From assembly GCA_905233625.1 (NCBI GenBank), contig CAJOFJ010000003.1, positions 79,686 to 143,685 on the forward strand: 64,000 nt of DNA. Reading direction: 5' to 3'. Shown here piece by piece: positions 7,401 through 16,087 of this stretch. The notes beneath the pieces were generated by a model. That model searched no databases. It was not told the origin of the DNA and was given only the letters and a program-made list of their open reading frames with translations. The stretch comes from an uncultured Bacteroidales bacterium. Its GTDB lineage: Bacteria > Bacteroidota > Bacteroidia > Bacteroidales > WCHB1-69. The first letter of the stretch is position 1. Every line of letters begins with the position of its first letter. A program made the position numbers and the translations under genes.

Positions 7401-9815
7401 CTAATTTATAGTGTATTCCAGTGCTTCCTTCATCGAGTCGAAATAATGGAAGCGCATGCCTTCGATGAAGTTCTCCTTGATGTCGTCAATATCTTTTTTG
7501 TTGTCGGAGGACAGCACAATATCATAAATGCCGGAGCGTTTGGCGGCGAGGATCTTTTCCTTGATACCGCCCACAGGCAGCAGTTTTCCGCGGAGGGTGA
7601 TTTCGCCGGTCATGGCAATCTTGTCACGCACCAGTCGGCCCGTGTATGCGGAGATCATGGCGGTGAGCAGGGTGATGCCGGCGGAGGGACCGTCTTTTGG
7701 GGTGGCGCCTTCGGGCACATGCACATGAATCTTCCGCTTTTCGAACTCCTCATCGCTGATGCCGTATTCGGCAGCATGGGCTTTGAGGTACTCGTAGGCA
7801 ATGGTGGCTGACTCTTTCATCACATCGCCGAGGTTGCCGGTCATGGTGAGACCGCCCTTGCCAGGACTAGTGATGGCTTCCACAAACAAAATCTCACCGC
7901 CGACTGCGGTCCAGGCCAAGCCAGTAGCCACGCCAGGGCAGTCGTTCTTGAACGATTTTTCTTTCTGGAAGATAGGAGAGCCCAGAAGTTCTTGCAGGTC
8001 GTCGGGACAAATTTTCTTCTCCATCTCACCGGTCTTCACCAGCTGGGCTGCCCGTTTGCGGATGATGCGGGCAATGGTCTTTTCGAGAAGACGGACACCG
8101 GACTCGCGGGTGTATTCGGTGATAATCTGTTCTATGATTTTTTCTGAAAATGAAAGATCTGTTCTCTTGATGCCATGTTCTTTCAACTGCTTGGGAATGA
8201 GGTGCTTCTTGGCGATTTGCACTTTCTCTTCCAGCAGATAGCCGGGTATGTCGATAATTTCCATACGGTCGAGCAGGGCAGGGTGAATGTTGCCCAGATT
8301 GTTGGCTGTGGCGATGAAGAGCACCTTCGACAAGTCGTAGGTAGTCTCCAAGTAATTGTCGTAGAAGGCGTTATTCTGCTCCGGATCAAGTACTTCGAGC
8401 AGGGCTGCCGACGGGTCACCTTGGACGGTCATGCCGGTCACCTTGTCGATTTCGTCGAGCACAAAGACAGGGTTGGAGCAGCCGGCCTTGCGCATATTCT
8501 GGATGACACGGCCGGGCATGGCGCCGATGTAGGTTTTGCGGTGTCCGCGGATTTCCGACTCATCGTGCAAACCGCCTAATGACATGCGGATATATTTGCG
8601 GCCGAGAGCATCGGCGATGGAGTGGCCTAAAGAGGTTTTGCCCACGCCCGGAGGGCCTGCCAGACACAGGATGGGAGATTTCATGTCGCCTTTCAGCTTC
8701 AACACTGCCAGATATTCAATGATACGCTCTTTCACCTTGTCCAGACCGAAATGGTCGCGGTCCAGAATCTTGCGGGCGCGCTCCAAGTCGAAATTGTCCT
8801 CACTGTATTCGTTCCATGGCAATTCCACGAGCAATTCCAGGTAGTTGAGCTGCACGGAGTAGTCGGGGGACATGGCATTGGTGCGGCGCAGCTTCTCCAA
8901 CTCTTTCTCAAACAGCTCTTTAGTCTCCTGATTCCACTTCTTCTTGGCCGCTTTCTCTTTCAGCTCATTGTATTCTTTTTCGCTGGGCGAGCCGCCTAAC
9001 TCTTGCTGGATGGTCTTCATCTGCTGGTTCAGGAAGTATTCGCGCTGCTGCTTGTCCAGTTCCTGTTTTGACTTATACTGGATTTGGTTCTTCAGTTCCA
9101 GCATCTGCAGGTCGTTGTTGAGCAGTTTCAGAATCAGTTTGGCGCGCTCCTCAATGTCGGCAATCTCCAGAATACGCTGCTTTTCGTCGACTGCCACCGA
9201 AAGGTTGGAGGCGATGAAGCTGAGCAGGAAAGTCGGACTTTCGATATTGCGCAAGGCGATAGTGCTCTCTTGCGGAATCTGCGGTGACTTCTTGATCATC
9301 GTGATGGCCGTGTCCCTGATGGAGCTGATGAGGGCGTTGAACGTCTTTTTATGTGCGATAACCGGATCAAAATCGTTGGTGGGATATTCGGCTACCAATG
9401 CCTTATAGTAGGGTTCAGTTTGGATTAACTGCTTTATTTCGAAGCGTTTGAGTCCGCGCACGATGATGGTTACGCTGCCATCGGGCATGGAGAGAAACTT
9501 CAGGATATGGGCGAGGGTGCCGACGGAGTACATGTCTTCCAGTTGAGGTTCTTCCACCTCGTTGTCCTTCTGTGCTACCACACCGATGGGTTCGTTGCTG
9601 CGGCTGTATTCCTGTGCCAGACGGATGGACTTGTTACGGCCTACAGTGATGGGTATCACCATGCCGGGAAACAATACCGTGTTGCGGAGTGGCAGTATCG
9701 GCAGTTGCTCTGGCACCTGCTCGCGTTTCAGCGTTTCCTCGTCATCCGGTGAAAACAGGGGTATGAAATTGGATTCGTTATTGATAAAGTCGTTGATTAA
9801 TGATAAATCGTCCAT
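7401..9815 (-). CDS. lon: ATP-dependent protease Lon
   Basis: An 804-residue Lon protease: N-terminal substrate-binding LON domain (about 20-230), coiled segment, AAA+ domain with Walker A GPPGVGKT and Walker [10 protein letters not shown], and a C-terminal serine protease domain. The catalytic serine lies in [10 protein letters not shown] and the lysine in [11 protein letters not shown]. It degrades misfolded and regulatory proteins in the cytoplasm as a hexamer. An upstream in-frame ATG at 9878 would add 21 residues, but the -7 box at 9834-9841 falls between the two starts, so MDDLSLIND at 9815 is chosen. Length fits the family. Confidence 0.97.
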   Translation of the reverse strand: MDDLSLINDFINNESNFIPLFSPDDEETLKREQVPEQLPILPLRNTVLFPGMVIPITVGRNKSIRLAQEYSRSNEPIGVVAQKDNEVEEPQLEDMYSVGTLAHILKFLSMPDGSVTIIVRGLKRFEIKQLIQTEPYYKALVAEYPTNDFDPVIAHKKTFNALISSIRDTAITMIKKSPQIPQESTIALRNIESPTFLLSFIASNLSVAVDEKQRILEIADIEERAKLILKLLNNDLQMLELKNQIQYKSKQELDKQQREYFLNQQMKTIQQELGGSPSEKEYNELKEKAAKKKWNQETKELFEKELEKLRRTNAMSPDYSVQLNYLELLVELPWNEYSEDNFDLERARKILDRDHFGLDKVKERIIEYLAVLKLKGDMKSPILCLAGPPGVGKTSLGHSIADALGRKYIRMSLGGLHDESEIRGHRKTYIGAMPGRVIQNMRKAGCSNPVFVLDEIDKVTGMTVQGDPSAALLEVLDPEQNNAFYDNYLETTYDLSKVLFIATANNLGNIHPALLDRMEIIDIPGYLLEEKVQIAKKHLIPKQLKEHGIKRTDLSFSEKIIEQIITEYTRESGVRLLEKTIARIIRKRAAQLVKTGEMEKKICPDDLQELLGSPIFQKEKSFKNDCPGVATGLAWTAVGGEILFVEAITSPGKGGLTMTGNLGDVMKESATIAYEYLKAHAAEYGISDEEFEKRKIHVHVPEGATPKDGPSAGITLLTAMISAYTGRLVRDKIAMTGEITLRGKLLPVGGIKEKILAAKRSGIYDIVLSSDNKKDIDDIKENFIEGMRFHYFDSMKEALEYTIN

Positions 9816-9832
9816 GCTAAAAAATTTGAACG

Positions 9833-10128
9833 GCAAAGATACACATTTTTTTAATGTGCTAATTAGATAATGTGCCAATGAGGTTATGGGCTATGGGCTA
9901 TGGGCTATGAGCTATGAGCTATGAGCTATGAGCAATGAGCTTATGGGTAATATTTTTTTGTTTAATGTATAGAGTTTAGTGTTTATGAATTTTGGATTTT
10001 GAATTCTTAATTAGTACAGATGCAATAACTGTCAACCTTACCTTGATTTATGTTGTAGAGGAAGCGATATTAGTGATAATCCCTATTTATAGTTTCGTGC
10101 TGAAAGCACGTTATCCGATTAACCCCTA
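9833..10128 (+). repeat. left arm of a ~300-bp inverted repeat
   Basis: This arm matches the reverse complement of 11450-11772 over its whole length with a few indels. In order it holds the lon -7 box, an AT-rich GTGCTAATTAGATAATGTGCC stretch, a 7-bp tandem array of GCTATGR units (9887-9943), a TAATGTATAGAGTTTAGTG stretch, an AATTTTGGATTTTGAATTC array, a 90-base unique-looking core (ACAGATGCAATAACTGTCAA onward) and a CGTGCTGAAAGCACG hairpin. The 585 bases between lon and the lipoprotein gene hold no ORF of note. Confidence 0.85.
9834..9841 (-). promoter_or_regulatory. -7 box of the lon promoter
   Basis: The minus strand reads TATCTTTG, 18 bases upstream of the lon ATG. It lies inside the left arm of the long inverted repeat; the mirror copy at 11764-11771 serves trpS. 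Confidence 0.65.
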
Positions 10129-10330
10129 ACAAGGCTGAAGGCCGCAGTTTGGGGTGGCGATGCCCATAGGTGGTATACAGCGTGCCAACGGTACGCTACT
10201 ATGGGAATCTTTGTAGCGTGCCTTCCGCACGCATATCACACATTCGTTCTCACTACCCCACACTGCGCACTATCGTGCTTGTGCGGGGTTAATAGGATAT
10301 TGTGCCTTCGGCACATTCTTAATTCTTAAT
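10096..10330. repeat. array of REP-like short hairpins
   Basis: At least four small palindromes of a common style lie here: CGTGCTGAAAGCACG (10096-10110), AGCGTGCC...GGTACGCT (10179-10197), GCGTGC...GCACGC (10216-10232) and TGTGCCTTCGGCACA (10301-10315). They are joined by blocks resembling AACCCC...GGGGTTAAT. The layout resembles REP/BIME arrays that RAYT-type (Y1) transposases mobilise; no transposase gene is in the window, so that link is inference. Confidence 0.6.
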
Positions 10331-10350
10331 TGACGCCCCCACCCATTCTG

Positions 10351-10381
10351 CAAAAAAAAACCACCCCCGAAAAGGAGGTGC
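10351..10381 (-). terminator. intrinsic terminator of the lipoprotein gene
   Basis: On the minus strand a stem of about eight pairs (CACCTCC with GGGGGTGG, one wobble) with a short loop at 10361-10380 is followed by a run of nine T. It starts 20 bases after the stop codon of the lipoprotein gene. Confidence 0.8.
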
Positions 10382-10400
10382 TTTTAGTTTTATAGTCGAT

Positions 10401-11318
10401 TTATTTGTATTCGTATTCAGTTGTAGATGTATGGGTGTCGTCATAGAATGGGTCTGTGTGAGTGCAGCTTACGGGATATCTCCCCTCGTACGTGTATTGG
10501 TAGGTGTCTGTTGAATGGTCTCCTTCGTCAGGAAATATCCAGGTCTGTTTTACGATATTGTTTTTGCACAAGTTGCCGCCCCCGTAAAACGTTTCTGTAT
10601 CAAATAAGCCGTAAAATGGATTGTTGTAGTTGTCATATTCCGCTTCCATGCTATACTCTTGGCGTTCTCCGAAAAATTCATCCACACAGGCAATTTTCGT
10701 GATATTGTCTTTGTTCCATGTAAGTGTCATTGTGGTTGTTTCACTTCCTTTCCCAGCGTTTTTCGTTTGTTTTTTCTTCTCAATTTGCTGGAGAGTTTGA
10801 CATATTTGAGGAGGAAGAATATGCTGTAATGCTCTTGTTCTGATTGATTTGCCATTTTCATCATAAACTTCTTCACCAATGAATACAATTTGGGAAATCT
10901 TGCCATTTTGATGGGTGAATTTAAGCGTTGCTTCCAAATCGTTGCCATCATATATTTTGGCCTCGCTTAAATATTTTCCATCATAAATGAATTCAGTATG
11001 GGTGCTGTAGTTTGAAAACATTGATTGATACGACTCGTCAATGCGGACGACTCTTTTCTTGTCGTAGGTGTAAGTGGTGACGCCGCTGATTCCACCGTCA
11101 GAGTCGTAATGGTCTATTCTTTCCAAAATGTTTTTGTTCCAGTTCCATATCTCACTGAGAACTTTGTTGGAGGAAGTGGTGGTTCCATCTATAGTGTAGG
11201 TGCTGTACGTGTAGATTTTGTTGATTTTTTTCTTGGGATTGAAGACACCTTCCTTGTTACAGGAAGAGAACAGCATGGCGATGCATGCGAAAGCGAGAAA
11301 CAAAAATGCCTTTTTCAT
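10401..11318 (-). CDS. putative lipoprotein with YD-like repeats
   Basis: A 305-residue protein with a lipoprotein signal peptide: basic start, hydrophobic core LFLAFACIAMLFSSC, acylated Cys near residue 20. The mature part has several strands of the type VTTYTYDKKRVVRID and TYQYTYEGRYPVS, reminiscent of YD-type repeats and seen in many uncharacterised Bacteroidota lipoproteins. It should sit on the outer membrane. It is monocistronic, followed by its own terminator, and it is the only gene between the two arms of the long inverted repeat. No promoter of the usual type was recognised. Function unknown. Confidence 0.75.
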   Translation of the reverse strand: MKKAFLFLAFACIAMLFSSCNKEGVFNPKKKINKIYTYSTYTIDGTTTSSNKVLSEIWNWNKNILERIDHYDSDGGISGVTTYTYDKKRVVRIDESYQSMFSNYSTHTEFIYDGKYLSEAKIYDGNDLEATLKFTHQNGKISQIVFIGEEVYDENGKSIRTRALQHILPPQICQTLQQIEKKKQTKNAGKGSETTTMTLTWNKDNITKIACVDEFFGERQEYSMEAEYDNYNNPFYGLFDTETFYGGGNLCKNNIVKQTWIFPDEGDHSTDTYQYTYEGRYPVSCTHTDPFYDDTHTSTTEYEYK

Positions 11319-11396
11319 TTTTTATGATTTCAATTTAATGAATAAGACATTATAACGCAGAATAAGGTGTGAATATTGTATGAAGGAAAAAATAAA

Positions 11397-11480
11397 GTAC
11401 CGAAGGTACGGCATCCTTTTAACCCTAACAAGACCGAAGGCCGCAGTTTGGGGTTAATAGAATAACGTGCTTTCAGCACG
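11397..11480. repeat. REP-like hairpins on the right side of the lipoprotein gene
   Basis: GTACCGAAGGTAC (11397-11409) and ACGTGCTTTCAGCACG (11465-11480) flank a block with CTAACAAGACCGAAGGCCGC and GTTTGGGGTTAAT. The same block occurs in direct orientation near 10122-10158, inside and next to the left arm. Confidence 0.65.
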
Positions 11481-11772
11481 CAACTATAAATTGGGATTAT
11501 CACTAATATCGCTTCCTCTACAAGATAAATCAAGGTAAGGTTAACAGTTATTGCATCTGTACTAATTAAGAATTCAAAATTCAAAATCCAAAATTCATAA
11601 ACACTAAACTCTATACATTAAACATAACCCCTAAACATTATACAAAAAAACATTGCCCATAAGCTCATTGCTCATTGCTCATAACTCATAGCCCATAGCT
11701 CATAGCCCATAGCCCTCATTGGCACATTAGCACATTATCTAATTAGCACATTAAAAAAATGTGTATCTTTGC
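11450..11772 (-). repeat. right arm of the ~300-bp inverted repeat
   Basis: Reverse complement of 9833-10128 with small indels: an extra AATGTGCT unit, different copy number in the 7-bp GCTATGR array, and an extra TAATGTTTAGGGGTTATG segment. It ends at the trpS -7 box, just as the other arm ends at the lon -7 box. The 485 bases between the lipoprotein gene and trpS contain no gene. Confidence 0.85.
11764..11771 (+). promoter_or_regulatory. -7 box of the trpS promoter
   Basis: TATCTTTG, matching TAnnTTTG, 32 bases upstream of the trpS ATG; mirror image of the lon -7 box. Confidence 0.65.
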
Positions 11773-11803
11773 AGATTAATTATTAATGTAGAAAAATATT
11801 ACT

Positions 11804-12799
11804 ATGGATACTGTTTTAAGTGGCATCAGACCGACAGGTTTCCTTCACCTCGGCAATTATTTTGGTGCGTTACAGAATTTTACCAGAATGCAGTTCGACA
11901 ACAACTGCTTCTTTTTTATCGCTGACTATCATTCCTTGACCACTCATCCTCATCCGGCCGATTTGCATGAGAATATCAAAAATGTGCTGATTGACTATCT
12001 CGCTGCCGGTATTGACCCTGAGAAATCCACCATCTATGTGCAGAGCGATGTGCCGCAGGTGTGTGAACTGACCACGCTGCTGTCGATGAACGTATATGTG
12101 GGCGAGTTGCAGCGTGTGGCCTCTTTCAAGGAGAAGGTGCGCCGCCAGCCCGACAATGTGAATGCCGGTCTGCTGAATTATCCGGTCCTGATGGCTGCGG
12201 ATATTTTGATCCATCGTGCCGACAAGGTTCCGGTGGGCAAGGACCAGGAGCAGCATTTGGAGTTGACACGCGATTTCGCCCAGCGCTTCAACCGCATATA
12301 TGAGACCGAATATTTCAAACTGCCAGTAGCTTATAATTTTGGTAAACAGCTGGTTAAGATTCCAGGTTTGGACGGTTCCACCAAGATGTCCAAGTCAGAC
12401 AACGAGGCTTCTTGCATTTATCTGTCCGATGATCCGGCTGTGATCCGCAAGAAAGTGATGAAGGCCGTCTCAGATTCCGGTCCCACCGAACCCAACCAGC
12501 CGAAACCTCAGGCTATCGAGAACCTGTTTACCTTGATGGAAGCGGTATCCGCTCCCGAAACGGTAGCTTTCTTCGAAGAGCAATACAATAAGTGCCAAAT
12601 CAGATATGGCGACATGAAGAAGCAGCTGGCTGAGGATATTGTGCAGTTTACCGCTCCTATTTATGAGAAAATCAAGGAGTTGCGTAGCAATGATGACTAT
12701 ATCGCCAAGGTGGCCCGTATGGGTGCCGAGAAAGCCCGTGCCAGCGCAGAAAAGACCATCAAGGATGTGCGCGAAATCATTGGTATCAAGCATTTCTAA
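11804..12799 (+). CDS. trpS: tryptophanyl-tRNA synthetase
   Basis: A 331-residue class I aminoacyl-tRNA synthetase charging tRNA(Trp) in the cytoplasm. The class I signature is seen as GIRPTGFLHLGNYFGAL (HIGH-type HLGN) near residue 17, and the second ATP motif as KMSKSDNEAS near residue 195. Length is normal for bacterial TrpRS. It has its own promoter and is followed after ten bases by the vWA gene, so some read-through is possible. Confidence 0.97.
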   Translation: MDTVLSGIRPTGFLHLGNYFGALQNFTRMQFDNNCFFFIADYHSLTTHPHPADLHENIKNVLIDYLAAGIDPEKSTIYVQSDVPQVCELTTLLSMNVYVGELQRVASFKEKVRRQPDNVNAGLLNYPVLMAADILIHRADKVPVGKDQEQHLELTRDFAQRFNRIYETEYFKLPVAYNFGKQLVKIPGLDGSTKMSKSDNEASCIYLSDDPAVIRKKVMKAVSDSGPTEPNQPKPQAIENLFTLMEAVSAPETVAFFEEQYNKCQIRYGDMKKQLAEDIVQFTAPIYEKIKELRSNDDYIAKVARMGAEKARASAEKTIKDVREIIGIKHF

Positions 12800-12809
12800 A
12801 CCCTGAATC

Positions 12810-14906
12810 ATGTCGCTGCTCACTCAATACTCTCTCTGGTTTCTGCCTTTGTGCCTGCTCGTTGGGGCGGGTTTCGCGCTGTTGCTGTATTACAAGTCCA
12901 CCACCCTGGACCTTGACAAAAAAAGCCGCATCATCATGTCTTGCCTGCGTGGCTTGGCAGTTTCTCTGATATGCTTCCTGCTTTTGGCCCCGATGCTGAA
13001 AATGATGATGAAGGAATTGGACAAACCGCTGGTTATTTTTGCGGTGGATAATTCCGAATCTATTGTCTTGTCGAAGGATTCGGCCTATTACCGCACGGAT
13101 TATCCCCAGCAACTGAAGCAATTGGTGAATTCCTTTGGAAACAAATATGATGTCAAAGTATATTCCGTAGGAGGAAAAAGTCAGTTGCAAGAGAATGATA
13201 ATGTTGACTTTCTGGATTTTTCGGAAAAATCTACGGATTTGTCTTCTGTCTTCAATGACATCTCCACGTTGTATGGCAATCGGAATATCGGTTCGATGAT
13301 TCTGCTGAGCGATGGTATTGTCAATACGGGCAGCAATCCGTATTACAAAGCCTCTTCTGTAGAATATCCTGTATATACCGTGGGGCTTGGAAGTACGGAA
13401 ACCACTACCGACCTGTTCTTTGCAGGGGTAAATCACAACAAACAGGCGCTGAAAGGCAATTATTTCCCAGTTGAGATTAAAGTGGCCGCCAATCAGTTGG
13501 CTAACAATAATATAACTTTGACGCTAACAGAAGGCAATGAGGTGCTGATGAGCAAAAATATGACCATCAACAGCCGCAAGTTCTTTGAGACCGTGTCGGC
13601 CAATCTTCAGGCTACTACTAAGGGGTTGCACAAGTATAAGCTTACGCTGACGGAGCTGGACGGCGAGTTGACACACGTGAACAATACCGCATATTTTTAT
13701 GTGGAAGTGATTGACTCGCGCGAGAAAATCGCTATCGTTTACAACGGTCCGCACCCCGATGTGGCAGCTATCAAATCGGCATTGGAAAGTGCTGAGAATT
13801 ATGAGGTTACTGTTTCGTCTATCCAGGATTTCAGGGCTTCGGTGGACGATTACTCGTTGATAATCCTGCATCAGTTGCCATCGGCGGGACAGCCTGCCGC
13901 CAACTTGCTGGCGCAGATTGAGAAGACAGGAACTTCCAGCCTGTTTATTGTGGGCAGTCAGACTAATCTGTCCGCTTTCAACAACCTGAATGCGGGCATC
14001 AGTATTCAGCAGAACAAGAATCTTTTTAATAGTGCGATGCCGCTGTACAATGAGAATTTCACGGCGTTTACTTTCTCGGAAGAAGCTCGTCAACTGCTGC
14101 CGAAGTTGCCGCCTATGACCACCATTTTCGGAGATTATAAGTCGATGGTAGCCTCCAATGTTTTCCTTTATCAGAAAATCAATAATGTCAACACTCAATA
14201 TCCGCTGATATTGTTCAATGAACGCAACGGCGTGAAGACCGGTGTGATTTGCGGTACGGGTATCTGGCAGTGGAAATTGTACGATTATCTTTATACGCAA
14301 GGTCATCGCGAATTTGACGAAATTATCAATAAGATAGCTGCTTACCTGTCGGTGAAAGCTGACAAGAGCCTGTTCCGTGTGTCGGCGAAGAATGTGTATG
14401 AGGAGTACAAACCCGTGGTGATTACAGCGGAATTGTACAACGAGAGCTATGAGTTGGTGAATGATGCCGACGTGTCGATTGTCATCACTGCCGAGGACGG
14501 CAAGAAATATGAGCAGCAACTGTCGAAGCAGAACAACCAGTATGTGCTGAATATGGGAGAGTTGCCTGTGGGAAGCTATAGTTGGTTATGCTCGACGAAG
14601 TATGGCCGGAACAGTTATTCGAAGTCCGGCAGTTTCTCGGTGGATGAGGTGCTGTTGGAGTCCACCAACTTGGTGGCGGACCACAGTTTGCTGCAGAGTA
14701 TCGCGACAGCCACTAACGCCAAGTTCTTTTTGCCACAGGAGATGCAGCAGATAGAACAGGAAATCAAAGCCAACGACAATATCAAACCGATAGCCAATTA
14801 CAGCAAGAAATACAGCCTTTTGCTCAGTTCATGGGTATATTTCGCCTGCATCGTGCTGCTGTTGGCAGTGGAATGGTTCTTGAGAAAATGGAATGGAGGA
14901 ATTTAA
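12810..14906 (+). CDS. membrane protein with vWA-like domain
   Basis: A 698-residue protein. Two N-terminal membrane segments (about 9-29 and 41-63) precede a von Willebrand A-like domain. Its metal-site motif appears as FAVDNSES (DxSxS) and the later aspartate as LLSDGIVNTG. A long periplasmic beta-rich region follows, and a final membrane helix lies near residues 673-690 (WVYFACIVLLLAVEWFL). The arrangement resembles Bacteroidota BatA-like or double-TM vWA proteins, often found near AAA+ MoxR and DUF58 genes; none of these is visible here. It is directly followed by a DUF4159 gene, whose start codon is one base after this stop. Exact role unknown. Confidence 0.8.
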   Translation: MSLLTQYSLWFLPLCLLVGAGFALLLYYKSTTLDLDKKSRIIMSCLRGLAVSLICFLLLAPMLKMMMKELDKPLVIFAVDNSESIVLSKDSAYYRTDYPQQLKQLVNSFGNKYDVKVYSVGGKSQLQENDNVDFLDFSEKSTDLSSVFNDISTLYGNRNIGSMILLSDGIVNTGSNPYYKASSVEYPVYTVGLGSTETTTDLFFAGVNHNKQALKGNYFPVEIKVAANQLANNNITLTLTEGNEVLMSKNMTINSRKFFETVSANLQATTKGLHKYKLTLTELDGELTHVNNTAYFYVEVIDSREKIAIVYNGPHPDVAAIKSALESAENYEVTVSSIQDFRASVDDYSLIILHQLPSAGQPAANLLAQIEKTGTSSLFIVGSQTNLSAFNNLNAGISIQQNKNLFNSAMPLYNENFTAFTFSEEARQLLPKLPPMTTIFGDYKSMVASNVFLYQKINNVNTQYPLILFNERNGVKTGVICGTGIWQWKLYDYLYTQGHREFDEIINKIAAYLSVKADKSLFRVSAKNVYEEYKPVVITAELYNESYELVNDADVSIVITAEDGKKYEQQLSKQNNQYVLNMGELPVGSYSWLCSTKYGRNSYSKSGSFSVDEVLLESTNLVADHSLLQSIATATNAKFFLPQEMQQIEQEIKANDNIKPIANYSKKYSLLLSSWVYFACIVLLLAVEWFLRKWNGGI

Positions 14907-14907
14907 T

Positions 14908-15564
14908 ATGCTGAAGATAAAACATATAGTGCTTTGGATGATGATCCTGCTGCTGTCATGTGGCATGGCACAGGGTCAGAAAATCGCTTTGTTGAAATAT
15001 CGTGGCGGTGGCGACTGGTATGGCAATCCTACTTCATTGCCCAATCTGATCGCTTTCTGTAACAAGAATCTGGGAACCTCGATTGACAAAGACCCAGCGA
15101 CAGTGGAGGTGGGCAGTGCCGACATTTTCCAGTACCCCTTTGTCCACATGACGGGTCATGGCAATGTGGTATTCAGCGACGATGAGGCGCAGAATCTCCG
15201 CGCTTATTTGATTTCAGGAGGTTTTCTGCATATTGACGACAATTATGGTTTGAACAATTTTATCCGGACGCAGATGAAGGCGGTATTTCCTGAACTGGAT
15301 TTCGTGGAATTGCCGTATAACCATCCGATTTATCATCAGAAATATGATTTTCCGAGGGGTTTGCCGAAGATTCACGAACATGACGGCAAGCCTGCCCAGG
15401 GCTTTGGACTGATTTGGGAAGGACGACTGGTGTGCTTCTTCTCATATGAGTGTGACTTGGGTGATGGCTGGGAGGATGCTATTGTGCACGGCGACAGCGA
15501 GGCCACGCGCACCAAGGCATTGCAGATGGGTGCGAATATTATCCAATACGTGTTTACCCGATAA
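14908..15564 (+). CDS. DUF4159 exported protein
   Basis: A 218-residue protein with a signal peptide (LWMMILLLSCGMAQGQ) and a DUF4159 domain, recognised by KYRGGGDWYGNP, FVHMTGHGNVVFS, GGFLHIDDNYG and ECDLGDGWED. The domain has a glutamine-amidotransferase-like fold in known family descriptions. An ATG at 14893 inside the upstream gene would add five residues; ATG 14908 is preferred because a GGAGGA sequence sits eight bases before it and a proper signal peptide starts there. The LLSC stretch could also be read as a lipobox. It is coupled to the vWA protein and probably works with it in the envelope. Confidence 0.85.
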   Translation: MLKIKHIVLWMMILLLSCGMAQGQKIALLKYRGGGDWYGNPTSLPNLIAFCNKNLGTSIDKDPATVEVGSADIFQYPFVHMTGHGNVVFSDDEAQNLRAYLISGGFLHIDDNYGLNNFIRTQMKAVFPELDFVELPYNHPIYHQKYDFPRGLPKIHEHDGKPAQGFGLIWEGRLVCFFSYECDLGDGWEDAIVHGDSEATRTKALQMGANIIQYVFTR

Positions 15565-15567
15565 ATC

Positions 15568-15592
15568 AAAGGACGCATGCGATGCGTCCTTT
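15568..15592. terminator. intrinsic terminator, possibly bidirectional
   Basis: An 11-bp perfect stem (AAAGGACGCAT with ATGCGTCCTTT) with a 3-base loop follows the DUF4159 stop by three bases. On the plus strand it runs into TTTTGTTT. It also lies downstream of the 3' end of the RNase P RNA on the minus strand, so it may stop both transcripts. Confidence 0.8.
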
Positions 15593-15617
15593 TGTTTACA
15601 ATCTCATCTTTGGAAAT

Positions 15618-15972
15618 AAAATAACGGTGACCTGTAAGCCGGGTTCTGTAATCTTCTGTCATTTATCTAGGCATTACGTTGCCGCAATGCTCCATCGACC
15701 TACCCTCCGGGATCGGGCGAGCCACCCTCAAGCCCCGGTTTATTTGGTTTTTCAACCCATGAGGTTTACCCCCGCCGAGTATCACTACCGGCGTCGTGAG
15801 CTCTTACCTCGCGTTTTCACCCTTACCTGATTGCTCAGGCGGTTGTTTTCTGTGGCCCTGTCTGTGACTCCTTGCGGAGTCCCTTCCTGTTAAGAAGCAT
15901 GGTGCTCTGTGTTGCCCGGACTTTCCTCTCCCTCCCACGGGGAGGCAGCGACAGAACGGCCACCGTTATTTC
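15618..15972 (-). ncRNA. rnpB: RNase P RNA, bacterial type A
   Basis: About 355 nt. The universally conserved P4 5' strand GAGGAAAGTCCGGGC is at 15914-15928 on the minus strand, and the matching 3' end ACAGAACCCGGCTTACAGG is at 15631-15649. The P1 helix is closed by AATAACGGTGGCC (15958-15970) and GGTCACCGTTATT (15620-15632). Ends were set from P1 and could move by a few bases. It is the catalytic RNA that matures tRNA 5' ends. A small open frame on the plus strand here is a by-product of the RNA structure. Confidence 0.95.
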
Positions 15973-15995
15973 AATTGTTAGTTGTTATTATTGTC

Positions 15996-16023
15996 GTAGA
16001 GACGGGGCGCGCCCCGTCTCTAC
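15996..16023. repeat. 28-bp perfect palindrome upstream of rnpB
   Basis: GTAGAGACGGGGCG followed by its exact reverse complement, with no loop. It sits 24 bases from the 5' end of rnpB and 65 bases from the dnaN stop. It resembles GTAGAGACG-type palindromes dispersed in other bacterial genomes. It is followed by decayed ACGTCTCTACG units up to 16083. Confidence 0.85.
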
Positions 16024-16087
16024 AATTATAAATCGTCTTTATGTCTTTACATCTCTACGTCTCTACGTCTTGACGCCTCCACGTAAA

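Noticed and set aside
13524..14519. Minus-strand frame of 331 codons over the vWA gene.
   Set aside because: Antisense shadow without promoter or family match.
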